A stretch of DNA of 53,860 bases from a bacterium UBP6_UBA1209. GTDB lineage: Bacteria > UBP6 > UBA1177. The stretch is taken from assembly GCA_002309575.1 (NCBI GenBank), contig DBXP01000024.1:27042-80901 (forward strand). Reading direction: 5' to 3'. This document shows, piece by piece, positions 37,145 through 44,586 of this stretch (the first letter of the stretch is position 1; each line of letters begins with the position of its first letter). The notes beneath the pieces are model-generated. The model worked only from the letters and a program-made list of their open reading frames with translations. It did not search any database and was not told the origin of the DNA. The position numbers were made by a program, and so were the translations under genes.

Positions 37145-37244
37145 TGCAAAAATTGGAATAAAGGTGAAAAATGAACTTCGCTATAGCGATGTTGGAGATT
37201 GGGAACTGAACCTGGAAACTCCTAAAAAGTTTTCTGAAACTCTC

Positions 37245-37289
37245 ATTTTTACTCGGTTGCCTCCGACTCAATTTTTGCCGAGTAAAAAT
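37245..37289. terminator. Bidirectional terminator-like inverted repeat
   Basis: A perfect 12-bp inverted repeat, ATTTTTACTCGG (37245-37256) and CCGAGTAAAAAT (37278-37289), with a 21-base loop. A and T runs at the stem base would work on both strands. It lies between the RhuM patch and the convergent end of the 43870-37325 operon. Confidence 0.65.
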
Positions 37290-37324
37290 ATTTAATGAAA
37301 ATCAGGTGCTTGCAAGAAAAATTT

Positions 37325-38146
37325 TTATAGTGAGTCGGTTTTTTTCTGAACAGGACAGACCCTGACGCAGTCGCCGCATTTGATGCACTCGATCGAGTTG
37401 ACGGATTTTCTCGGATCAATTCCCATCGGGCATTTTTTCTGACAGAGATTGCAGTTTACACAACTGTTTTTATTGAGTTTTATCTGCAGTAGCGAAATCC
37501 GGTTGAAAAGACCGAAAATCAGTCCAAGCGGGCAGATATAACGGCAGAAAGCGCGTTTTTCGCGCATAAAATGGATAACGAATATCAATGCGAGAGCCGC
37601 TTTCCAGTAAAATGTCATGCCGATCGAGGCGCGAAGGTCGGCGTTTGCCGAAATTATCGGGATCCCAGCCATGATGAGGCCTGAAGGGCAGACCCACGCG
37701 CAGAAGCCCTGAGCCAAGCCTGTGAGCGGAACAATAAGTACTAAAATCAGGAGGTTGGCCCATTTGATATAACGAAAGCCGCCCGGCAGTCCGGCGTTTT
37801 CGTTTTTCCAGGGCGATATGCGGTAAAGCAGCTCCTGAAAAAAGCCGAAAGGACAGATAAAGGCGCAGACGGCGCGGCCTATGAACAGTCCGAAAGCAGA
37901 GATCGTTCCGAGTGCGTAGTAGGGGATCATCGCCGCATATTTTATGACGTACTGGATCACTCCGAGAGGGCATCCGAACGCCATTGACGGGCAGCTGTAG
38001 CAGTGAAGGCCCGGAGCGCAGACCGATTTTGTAAAACCGTTGTAGGGCCTCCCGGAAAAAAAGTTGGAGATAAAGGGGTTTTGTATGAAAAAGAATATGA
38101 GCTGGATCAGCAGCCTTTTGGCTGATAATGTACTAATTTTTATCAT
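37325..38146 (-). CDS. Membrane polyferredoxin (NapH/CcoG-like 4Fe-4S protein)
   Basis: 273 residues from the ATG at 38146; a GTG at 38152 is the alternative. Five or so membrane segments alternate with CxxxCP motifs: CAFICPFG, CAWVCPSG and CRYICPLG. The C-terminus has two 4Fe-4S ferredoxin motifs (CVNCNLCQKKCP and CIKCGDCVRVCP). Such proteins pass electrons across or along the inner membrane. The start overlaps the preceding CXXC peptide gene by about 14 bases. Being last in the operon after a dehydratase activase, it may supply or receive low-potential electrons; this is inference. Confidence 0.83.
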   Translation of the reverse strand: MIKISTLSAKRLLIQLIFFFIQNPFISNFFSGRPYNGFTKSVCAPGLHCYSCPSMAFGCPLGVIQYVIKYAAMIPYYALGTISAFGLFIGRAVCAFICPFGFFQELLYRISPWKNENAGLPGGFRYIKWANLLILVLIVPLTGLAQGFCAWVCPSGLIMAGIPIISANADLRASIGMTFYWKAALALIFVIHFMREKRAFCRYICPLGLIFGLFNRISLLQIKLNKNSCVNCNLCQKKCPMGIDPRKSVNSIECIKCGDCVRVCPVQKKTDSL

Positions 38147-38351
38147 TTTCACCCGGTTTAAAAATCTCTTTCAGATGGTCAAGTATGTTGACATCGCTGA
38201 GTCCGATGCAGCTTGTGCAGATGTTTTTGCCTGCCGCCTTGACCAGGTCGATCTCTTTTGTCTGGTATTCGTCGATTTCGTGGACCCAGGCCTTCAGCAT
38301 GAACATAGCGGCGATCAGGATTGAAATTACGATGATGACGACCTTTTTCAT
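38133..38351 (-). CDS. Small membrane-anchored CXXC peptide (CD1871A-like)
   Basis: 72 residues. One N-terminal membrane segment (4-21), a short charged stretch, then KNICTSCIGLSDVN with a CxxC near residue 45-48, followed by a charged tail. A similar arrangement (one helix, then CxxCIGL) is known from the small CD1871A-type CXXC proteins of clostridia, which to my recollection sit beside 4Fe-4S proteins. It overlaps both neighbours (ATGA with the activase stop, and about 14 bases with the polyferredoxin). The role is probably redox; unproven. Confidence 0.7.
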   Translation of the reverse strand: MKKVVIIVISILIAAMFMLKAWVHEIDEYQTKEIDLVKAAGKNICTSCIGLSDVNILDHLKEIFKPGENDKN

Positions 38352-39139
38352 TGTGCCTCTTTTCTTGCAAAAATTGCGGCTCCAAGAGCTCCCATAACCT
38401 GAGAATTGATATCCGATTCAATATTTAATGCAAGTAACTTGCTGAGGTGGAAGCGGACAGGTCTGAGGCGTGAAACGCCGCCTGACATGAAAACTGGATT
38501 TTGCGGATGGATCTTTTTTGCCATCGAAATTGTGTTAAGCGCAACCATCCTTGCGATCGACGAGATGATCACTTTTGCCGGTATGTCTCTGGAAACCATT
38601 GAAATAACTTCGCTTTCTGCAAAAACAGTGCATGTCGAGTTTATCTTTACTGGTTCGACATCGGAGACGTCGACTGTGGCGAAATCTTCAATCGAAAAGC
38701 CGACTTTTTCCGCCATGACTTCGATAAAACGCCCGGTTCCCGCAGCGCATCTGTCGTTCATGATGAAATCCTTGATCCTGCCCTCTTCGCTGATTGTGAT
38801 GACCTTGCTGTCCTGACCTCCGATATCGATGATCGTTCTGATTTCTGGGTGCAGGGCGGAGACTCCCAGAAAGTGGCAGGTGATTTCGGTCGCCGAAAAC
38901 GAGGCCTCCTTTGCGACGCTCTCTCTCCCGTAGCCTGTTACAGCTGTTGCCGTAATGGAATTCTTTAGCTCCGGTGGAGTCGTTTCAAGAAGCGAGTGGT
39001 AGGTCTTTGTCGCCGAAGCGATGGTGCTCAGGATGTTTTTGTATAATAAATTCCCTGAGTTGTCTATCAGAACGATTTTCCCTGTCCTTGAGCCTATATC
39101 GATACCGCAAAAGAGCGGATTTGTACTTGAACCGGTCAT
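38348..39139 (-). CDS. 2-hydroxyacyl-CoA dehydratase activase (BadF/BadG/HgdC family ATPase)
   Basis: 263 residues. An ASKHA ATPase fold with GIDIGSRTGK near the start and DIGGQDSK at 105-112. The 4Fe-4S ligand cysteines are Cys131 (NDRCAAGTGRF) and Cys170 (NSTCTVFAESEV). The homodimer binds one 4Fe-4S cluster and uses ATP to push an electron into a 2-hydroxyacyl-CoA dehydratase, a radical enzyme of anaerobic amino-acid fermentation. No dehydratase subunits are in the window, so the partner is elsewhere or different. It overlaps topB and the CXXC gene by four bases each. Confidence 0.9.
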   Translation of the reverse strand: MTGSSTNPLFCGIDIGSRTGKIVLIDNSGNLLYKNILSTIASATKTYHSLLETTPPELKNSITATAVTGYGRESVAKEASFSATEITCHFLGVSALHPEIRTIIDIGGQDSKVITISEEGRIKDFIMNDRCAAGTGRFIEVMAEKVGFSIEDFATVDVSDVEPVKINSTCTVFAESEVISMVSRDIPAKVIISSIARMVALNTISMAKKIHPQNPVFMSGGVSRLRPVRFHLSKLLALNIESDINSQVMGALGAAIFARKEAQ

Positions 39140-41163
39140 TTTTCCTGCTGTCCGCCGTTTTTTTGTCTGTTAAGGTTGTCGAAAAATTTGTTTATCCAGA
39201 TGTAGCAGCTGACAAGATCACCCTCTTCGAGCGATTTTTTTACTGCATCGTCGCCGTGTTTTTTTACAAGTTCTATCTGCTTGTCGGAGAGCTTCCCGTT
39301 GAAAAAACGGTGCTGCCTGCTGCTGTTTTCAAAGACTTTTTTGAGAAACTCCGCCGTTTCGCGGACAATGTCGGTCTCTGTTTTTTTTGTATTTTTTTTG
39401 ATGAAGCCGGCAAGCTCGAATTCGAGGTTCGCCGAAAAGTCCGGAATGACAAGCTCCTCCGGCAGGATTTCGTAGAGCTGCCTTCCGAGGTCGGTCGGAG
39501 TGTAAAAACCTCCTTTGTTTTTAACTATATAGCCTCGTCTTTCCAGAAGTGGCGCAAAGCCGGCTCTCGTTGCTGCGGTGCCGATTCCGTTTGCATCCTT
39601 CAGAGCCTTTTTCAGAGCCTCGTCCTTTATCTGAAGGTGTGCCTTTTCCATCAGGGTAAGGAGCGTGTCGTCCTTGAAAAGCTTCGGCGCTGTAGTCATT
39701 TCTTCTGTAATTGAAATCGAGCCCGAAACTGAATCGTTCTTTTTATAATTTACTGAAATTATTTTGTCTTTTTCTTCGACTTCTCCTGGTTTCGTCTCCT
39801 GGCCCTCTGCTCCGGTATCCTTTTTTGAATCATTTTTGGTATATTCGAGATATCCCAGGTCGGTATAATTCTTGAATCTGGCGATGAAGGAGTAGTCGTC
39901 GATTTTGCCGTAAAATTCCGTGCTGTGCCCCTGTGCTGGCTTTAGAAGAGTCGCGCAGAAACGCTTTACGATCATGTCAAAAATCGTCTTCTCGCCGCCG
40001 CTCAGGGTCGGGACATAGTTTTTGTCGTAGGAGAGTACCGGGATGATCGCGTAGTGCCCCTCGAGCTTTCCGATATACTTGGAGTTGAGTTCAAGTTTCG
40101 GGTTGACCTCCTTGACGGCAAGTGCCAGAGGCTTGTATTCGTCAAACCGGTAGACGAGGTTCATGGCGTTGCGGAGCTCCTTGGCCTCCTGAGGGCTCAA
40201 AACAGAACAGTCGGTTCTCGGGTAGCTTATCAAGTCGTACTTTTCATAAAGACTTTGGGCATATTTAAGCGTGTCGTCCGGCGAAATTTTGTGTTTTGCC
40301 GCGGCCTCTTTCTGAAGCGTTTTGAGGTCGTAGAGGCTCGGCGCGTATTCGGTAAACTTCTTCTTTTTTACATCGGTGATCTGAAGCTGTTTGCCCTTTA
40401 GCCCGGCTTCGATTTTTTCAGCTTCGGCCTTTGTCTGGATCCGCAGCTTTTTGTTCTCCTCGTCGACCATCTGGAAAAGAACGCCGTCGATCGTTCCGAA
40501 GACAAAGGTGTAAAACGGCTCCGGCTTGAAGTTTTTGTTTTCGTAGTAACGCTTAACGATCTCGGCGAGAAGCCAGGTCTGGACACGTCCGATGCTTACG
40601 GGGCGTCCCGCCTTGCCGTACTTCACGGAATAGAGCATCGTCAGCTGGATCCCGATCAGCCAGTCGACGATTTCGCGGATCCGGGCAGCCTGGTAGTAGC
40701 CTTCGTATTCGGTGTAGGATTTTCTCTCTTCAAAGGCTTTTTTTATCTCTTTTTCGGTTTCGCTGTGAAGCCAGATCCTCGTTATTTTGTCGGTATTTAC
40801 GGCTCCGTTGTTCTTTGCGATCTCAAGGATGTTCCTGTGTATCAGCTCTCCTTCGCGGTCAGGGTCGGCTCCGAGGATTATTTCGGTCGCCCTGCGAAGT
40901 GCGTTTTCGATCGTCTCGTAGACCTTTTTGTGCTCGGGAGTGATCTCGTGCTTGAAAAAGGGCGGGATGAAGGGAAGGAATTTCAGTGTCTCGCTCCAGA
41001 ATTTTTTTGTCTGACCGTTATCCTCGTAGCGGTCCTTAAGGTAGTATTCAAGGTCGCAGAGCGATTCGATGTGACCGACGCTCGAGACAACGGTGACCTC
41101 CTTACCGAGGGCGGCGTCCATTTTGCGCTTCATCGATGGTTTTTCGACGATCATGACCTTCAT
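39136..41163 (-). CDS. topB: DNA topoisomerase III-like type IA topoisomerase
   Basis: 675 residues from the ATG at 41163, which overlaps the meaB stop (ATGA). Toprim domain at the N-terminus (VMIVEKPS, and LGADPDREGELIHRNIL with the acidic DPD triad), SIGRVQT, and the catalytic Tyr in ISYPRTDCS. There are no C-terminal zinc fingers, as expected for topoisomerase III rather than TopA. It relaxes or decatenates DNA through a single-strand break. An odd partner for the metabolic genes in this operon. Confidence 0.92.
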   Translation of the reverse strand: MKVMIVEKPSMKRKMDAALGKEVTVVSSVGHIESLCDLEYYLKDRYEDNGQTKKFWSETLKFLPFIPPFFKHEITPEHKKVYETIENALRRATEIILGADPDREGELIHRNILEIAKNNGAVNTDKITRIWLHSETEKEIKKAFEERKSYTEYEGYYQAARIREIVDWLIGIQLTMLYSVKYGKAGRPVSIGRVQTWLLAEIVKRYYENKNFKPEPFYTFVFGTIDGVLFQMVDEENKKLRIQTKAEAEKIEAGLKGKQLQITDVKKKKFTEYAPSLYDLKTLQKEAAAKHKISPDDTLKYAQSLYEKYDLISYPRTDCSVLSPQEAKELRNAMNLVYRFDEYKPLALAVKEVNPKLELNSKYIGKLEGHYAIIPVLSYDKNYVPTLSGGEKTIFDMIVKRFCATLLKPAQGHSTEFYGKIDDYSFIARFKNYTDLGYLEYTKNDSKKDTGAEGQETKPGEVEEKDKIISVNYKKNDSVSGSISITEEMTTAPKLFKDDTLLTLMEKAHLQIKDEALKKALKDANGIGTAATRAGFAPLLERRGYIVKNKGGFYTPTDLGRQLYEILPEELVIPDFSANLEFELAGFIKKNTKKTETDIVRETAEFLKKVFENSSRQHRFFNGKLSDKQIELVKKHGDDAVKKSLEEGDLVSCYIWINKFFDNLNRQKNGGQQEK

Positions 41164-42104
41164 TTTTCTTTCTCTTCCCACTTTATCTGAAGGTTGTTTC
41201 CGAGCTCGTTCATGGCAGAGTATGGGTTTGATTTGCCGGCAAGAAGATCGGCTGTCCACTTGTCGAAGATCTTGTTGCTGTTCAGCATCTTCATGATGTC
41301 GTTGCCGATCCTGTCTAAAGCCATCTGTTTGAATTGATTGAGAATTTTGTCTTTTTTGACATCGGATCCGTTGCTTTTCAGCCAGGAGAACCTGTCGCTT
41401 ATCTGATCCATCAGAGCCGACAGCCCTTTGTTCTCTGTTGCAACGGTTTCAACGATCGGCGGGACCCATTTGAACCTGTGCCGGTTGAGCTGGATTATCA
41501 TGTTGACTTCGGCGATCAGGCGGTCCTTGCCGTCCTTGTCTGCCTTGTTGATGACGAAAATGTCGGCGATCTCCATGATGCCGGCCTTCAGCGCCTGGAT
41601 GTCGTCGCCGAGACCCGGGACGAGGACAAGAAGCACGGTGTCTGCGATACTCATGACATCGATCTCGCTCTGTCCGACACCGACGGTCTCAACGATCAGA
41701 ACGTCAAAGCCGATACTCTTCATGATGTTCAGTACATCGATCGTCGCCGGAGCCAGACCGCCGAGACTTCCGCGGCTTCCCATCGACCGGATGAAGACGC
41801 CGGAATCGTTCGCGTGGTCGCTCATGCGGATGCGGTCGCCAAGGATAGCGCCGCCGGAGAAGGGGGAGCTGGGATCGACAGCAACGACTCCTACGGTTTT
41901 GCCGAGCTTTCTGTATTCGTAAATTATTTTGTCGGTGAGAGAGCTCTTTCCGGCTCCGGGAGGTCCCGTAATGCCTATAACGACAGTTTCTGAATTTTCT
42001 TTGTAAAGATTTATCAGATCCTGCTCTGAGCCTATCCGGTTGTTTTCGATCTTTGAGATCAGCTTGGCCAGTGATCTGAAATCCATCGATATATTGCTTG
42101 TCAT
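41160..42104 (-). CDS. meaB: MeaB/ArgK-family G-protein chaperone
   Basis: 314 residues from the ATG at 42104 (GGAG upstream; ATGA overlap with the dciA-like gene). Walker A GPPGAGKSSL, VDPSSPFSGGAILGDRIRM, ETVGVGQSE and NKADKDG match MeaB, which guards and reloads adenosylcobalamin-dependent mutases such as methylmalonyl-CoA mutase. No mutase is in the window. Confidence 0.93.
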   Translation of the reverse strand: MTSNISMDFRSLAKLISKIENNRIGSEQDLINLYKENSETVVIGITGPPGAGKSSLTDKIIYEYRKLGKTVGVVAVDPSSPFSGGAILGDRIRMSDHANDSGVFIRSMGSRGSLGGLAPATIDVLNIMKSIGFDVLIVETVGVGQSEIDVMSIADTVLLVLVPGLGDDIQALKAGIMEIADIFVINKADKDGKDRLIAEVNMIIQLNRHRFKWVPPIVETVATENKGLSALMDQISDRFSWLKSNGSDVKKDKILNQFKQMALDRIGNDIMKMLNSNKIFDKWTADLLAGKSNPYSAMNELGNNLQIKWEEKEK

Positions 42105-42451
42105 CGTTTTCTCCACGTTATTTTGTTTTTTATATTGTTCGAGAACAAACTGACATCTAACAAAAACTTAATATTTTCAATATCTTGTGTTTTTTTTATT
42201 TCGTTTATTTTCATTATTATGCGGTTTTTGCAGCGGGCTGCGACACTCAGAACCATGTTGTTGGGAACTGCGATAACAAGGGTTTTTTCTTCGATCTTGA
42301 GAGGGATCATGTTTTTGGTATTGTCTGCGCCGACAATATTTTCCCAGCTCAGCAGAATATCGATAAAGGGGTCACCGATATTTGAAAGAAGATCATGAAG
42401 GGATTTGACCTCCGATTTTTTCGGACGTTTTGTTGTCTCTGAGTTTCCCAT
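42101..42451 (-). CDS. DciA-like DUF721 protein
   Basis: 116 residues. The pattern SWENIVGADNTKNMIPLKIEEKTLVIAVPNN, then NRIIMKINE, fits the DUF721 fold of DciA, the ancestral loader of the replicative helicase DnaB. Start and stop overlap the neighbours folD (TAATG) and meaB (ATGA). The match is at the fold-pattern level, so the role as helicase loader is likely rather than sure. Confidence 0.68.
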   Translation of the reverse strand: MGNSETTKRPKKSEVKSLHDLLSNIGDPFIDILLSWENIVGADNTKNMIPLKIEEKTLVIAVPNNMVLSVAARCKNRIIMKINEIKKTQDIENIKFLLDVSLFSNNIKNKITWRKR

Positions 42452-43278
42452 TATTTCTGCATCTCATAACATTTTACGAGATTTTCAAGCATTACTGCGT
42501 TCGTGACGACTCCGACTCCGCCCGGAACAGGTGTGTAGTTGATCCTTTCGGCCTCGTTTTCTCTGTCCAGGATCATATCGCCGGCAACAGAGCCGTCATC
42601 AAGCACGTGGATACCGATGTCAAGGACGGTCGCACCGTCTTTTACCTGACTCGATGTCACGATCCCGCGGGTTCCGGCAGAAATCGCGACGATATCCGCT
42701 TTAGCCAGAAGCTCGGGAAGGTTTGTCGTCTTTCTGTGGGTAACTGTCGGAGTGGCGTTTCTGTTGAGGAAAAGCTTGAAGAGCGGAAGCCCTACGATAT
42801 AGCTTCTGCCGATGACAACGACATTTTTTCCGCTTACCGGAATGTCGTAGTGCTCAAGCATCCTTATCGCGGCAAGGGATGTGCACGGAACAAGCGTTTC
42901 ATTGCCTGACGAGAAGAAAGCGCCCTGATTCAAGTAAGTTACTCCGTCGACATCCTTAAACGGAGAGATTTTTGTGTGCAGTGCTTCTGTGTCTGTTTTG
43001 ATAGGAAGCGGGAGCTCGACCATGATCCCGGTGACGTCCGGATCGTTGTTGGCAGACTCAAGCTGTTCGAAAAAACGGCTTTCCGACATCGACTCGGAAA
43101 CGGGGTAGACCCTTATTTCGGAATTGATTTTTTTCAGCCATTTCTCTTTGGTTTTCAGGTAGCTGCCGGCAACGCTGTCGTTTGCCGGATGAAAGACTGC
43201 GAGCGTCATTTTCGGGAGATTTTTTTCAAGGATCCCCGCAATGATCTTATCTGATATGACTTTTCCTTTTAAAAGCAT
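42451..43278 (-). CDS. folD: Bifunctional methylenetetrahydrofolate dehydrogenase/cyclohydrolase
   Basis: 275 residues. Catalytic Tyr and Lys in SYLKTKEKW (Y then K four on), KDVDGVT, GRSYIVGLP and TPVPGGVG are all present. The usual VQLPLP motif reads VELPLP, a Gln to Glu change next to the folate site, and PCTP reads PCTS. FolD interconverts 5,10-methylene- and 10-formyl-tetrahydrofolate. AGGTGA precedes the ATG. It lies 7 bases after the secreted helical protein gene. Confidence 0.92.
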   Translation of the reverse strand: MLLKGKVISDKIIAGILEKNLPKMTLAVFHPANDSVAGSYLKTKEKWLKKINSEIRVYPVSESMSESRFFEQLESANNDPDVTGIMVELPLPIKTDTEALHTKISPFKDVDGVTYLNQGAFFSSGNETLVPCTSLAAIRMLEHYDIPVSGKNVVVIGRSYIVGLPLFKLFLNRNATPTVTHRKTTNLPELLAKADIVAISAGTRGIVTSSQVKDGATVLDIGIHVLDDGSVAGDMILDRENEAERINYTPVPGGVGVVTNAVMLENLVKCYEMQK

Positions 43279-43285
43279 TGTTCAC

Positions 43286-43870
43286 CTATTTTTTCAATTT
43301 GATAACTTCAAGTTCCTTGGAAATTGCGTCAAAGGCGGGTTTCTCTTCAGCCAGCACACTGTCGATAGTTGCCTTAAGCCTTTCGTTGGCCTCGTTGACA
43401 GCCTTGATGATATCTTCGTTTTTCGTCATCTTGACCGCCTGGTTGCGGGCCTCGTTCCAGTCATTGAAGGCCTGCTGCATCCCGAGTGAAAGCATGTGAA
43501 GGTCCGTCACCTTCTTGCGGTCCTTTGCGAAGGTCGTAGTCTTCCACTCTTCGTCCATGTTCATGTAGTGCGGCTTGTTCCATTTCTGCTTCAAAAGTTC
43601 GATCAGCTTCGTGTTCGTGTCGTAGTAGTATTTGCACTTGCTGCGGATGGTCTTTATCAATGCCGCGCTTTGCGAAAAAACTTTGCTTTTGTGTTTGGTC
43701 GCCAGAACCTCCATATCCCGGATCGTGTTTTTGTAGTTGTTGTCGTTCGGGTGAAACTCCTTGTAAAGCGTATATCCGTCGTTGTGGAGGACCGCCGCCT
43801 GAACAGATTCTTTTGCGGATATCTGAAGTGCGCAAAGGAGAAAAACAAGCAAAAGGAACACTTTTTTCAT
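43286..43870 (-). CDS. Secreted helical protein of unknown function
   Basis: 194 residues. Signal peptide 1-19 (ending ISA-KE) and an otherwise charged, all-helical chain with likely coiled coil over about 40-185. No Cys-based lipobox and no recognised family. GGAGGTGA lies just upstream of the ATG. It leads the eight-gene minus-strand operon, yet the rest of the operon is cytoplasmic or inner-membrane. Confidence 0.72.
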   Translation of the reverse strand: MKKVFLLLVFLLCALQISAKESVQAAVLHNDGYTLYKEFHPNDNNYKNTIRDMEVLATKHKSKVFSQSAALIKTIRSKCKYYYDTNTKLIELLKQKWNKPHYMNMDEEWKTTTFAKDRKKVTDLHMLSLGMQQAFNDWNEARNQAVKMTKNEDIIKAVNEANERLKATIDSVLAEEKPAFDAISKELEVIKLKK

Positions 43871-43896
43871 AAGTCACCTCCGAAGTAAAGCGGTGA

Positions 43897-43924
43897 AATA
43901 TAGCAAAATAATCTAATGATGCAA
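43897..43924 (-). promoter_or_regulatory. Promoter for the 43870-37325 operon
   Basis: On the minus strand TTGCAT (43924-43919) and TATATT (43902-43897) are 16 bases apart, 26 bases before the first ATG. The same TTGCAT-16 layout is seen before the 24702 operon. Confidence 0.55.
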
Positions 43925-43949
43925 ACTGAAGAGGAGGCGAGAACGAAAA

Positions 43950-44414
43950 TCAATCCAGCGGACAGCCCCATTCGTTTTCGCCGTCACTCGGCTTGAAAAG
44001 CATATAAAGAAGATAAAGTCTGGCTGAGACTAATAAAATCAGAGCGGCAATCAGAGCTATGAGATTGTAAAGTTTGTTGGTTGAAAGGAAGCGTGTGATA
44101 ATATTTATTATAAGTCCGATAATTGAAGGAATTACAACCAGTTTGAGATAGTAAAAACCGCTTTTCCCGGTGTCGTGAAGACGGCGTACCGCAATTGCAA
44201 TGCTGGGAAGGGCTGCCAGAAATCCATAGAGTCTTCCGGCAAGCACAAAAACCAGGAAAAAGGGCAGCTTTTTACTGACCGGAATCATAATCGCAGTCAG
44301 AAGGCCGATGGCGAAATTGACGGCAAATACATACCAAAAGCCTTTCCATGACGTGCGGCCGCTGAAGTCCCGGTACCTCTTAAAAAAGTCGATCATCGTT
44401 TCCTTGAATGTCAT
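43950..44414 (-). CDS. DUF805 membrane protein
   Basis: 154 residues from the ATG at 44414, with GGAGGAG 5 bases upstream; a longer frame up to 44444 has no site. Starts with the DUF805 pattern (FFKRYRDFSGRTSWKGFWYVF), has four or so membrane helices, the RRLHDTGKSGF loop typical of the family, and the end GENEWGCPLD. Inner-membrane protein (YhaH type) of unknown function. Alone, with its own -10 upstream (44452-44447, TATAAT on the minus strand). Confidence 0.85.
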   Translation of the reverse strand: MTFKETMIDFFKRYRDFSGRTSWKGFWYVFAVNFAIGLLTAIMIPVSKKLPFFLVFVLAGRLYGFLAALPSIAIAVRRLHDTGKSGFYYLKLVVIPSIIGLIINIITRFLSTNKLYNLIALIAALILLVSARLYLLYMLFKPSDGENEWGCPLD

Positions 44415-44446
44415 CGCACTCCTCCGAATAAAAAATAAACGCAAAT

Positions 44447-44452
44447 ATTATA
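44447..44452 (-). promoter_or_regulatory. Candidate -10 element for the DUF805 gene
   Basis: TATAAT on the minus strand, 32 bases before the ATG at 44414. The -35 region (TTCGAC, 17 bases away) is weak. Confidence 0.4.
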
Positions 44453-44485
44453 TTTGGTTTTAAGGATTGGTCGAATTTTTAATTT

Positions 44486-44514
44486 TTGACCGTAAAAATC
44501 GCTAAAGCGATAAA
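44486..44514 (+). promoter_or_regulatory. Possible promoter for the helicase gene
   Basis: TTGACC (44486-44491), a 17-base spacer and GATAAA (44509-44514). The spacer also contains a small AATCGC/GCGAT hairpin. Weak match. Confidence 0.3.
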
Positions 44515-44586
44515 GATTTTGCATGAAGCGGTCTTTTCTGATAGGTTTGCAAAAGTTACTGCGGATATAAGTGCGGAGCAGATAAT

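Noticed and set aside
38064..38324. Plus-strand frame opposite the CXXC peptide and polyferredoxin genes
   Set aside because: The minus-strand genes overlap tightly with neighbours and have clear motifs; the plus frame has no domain or ribosome binding site.
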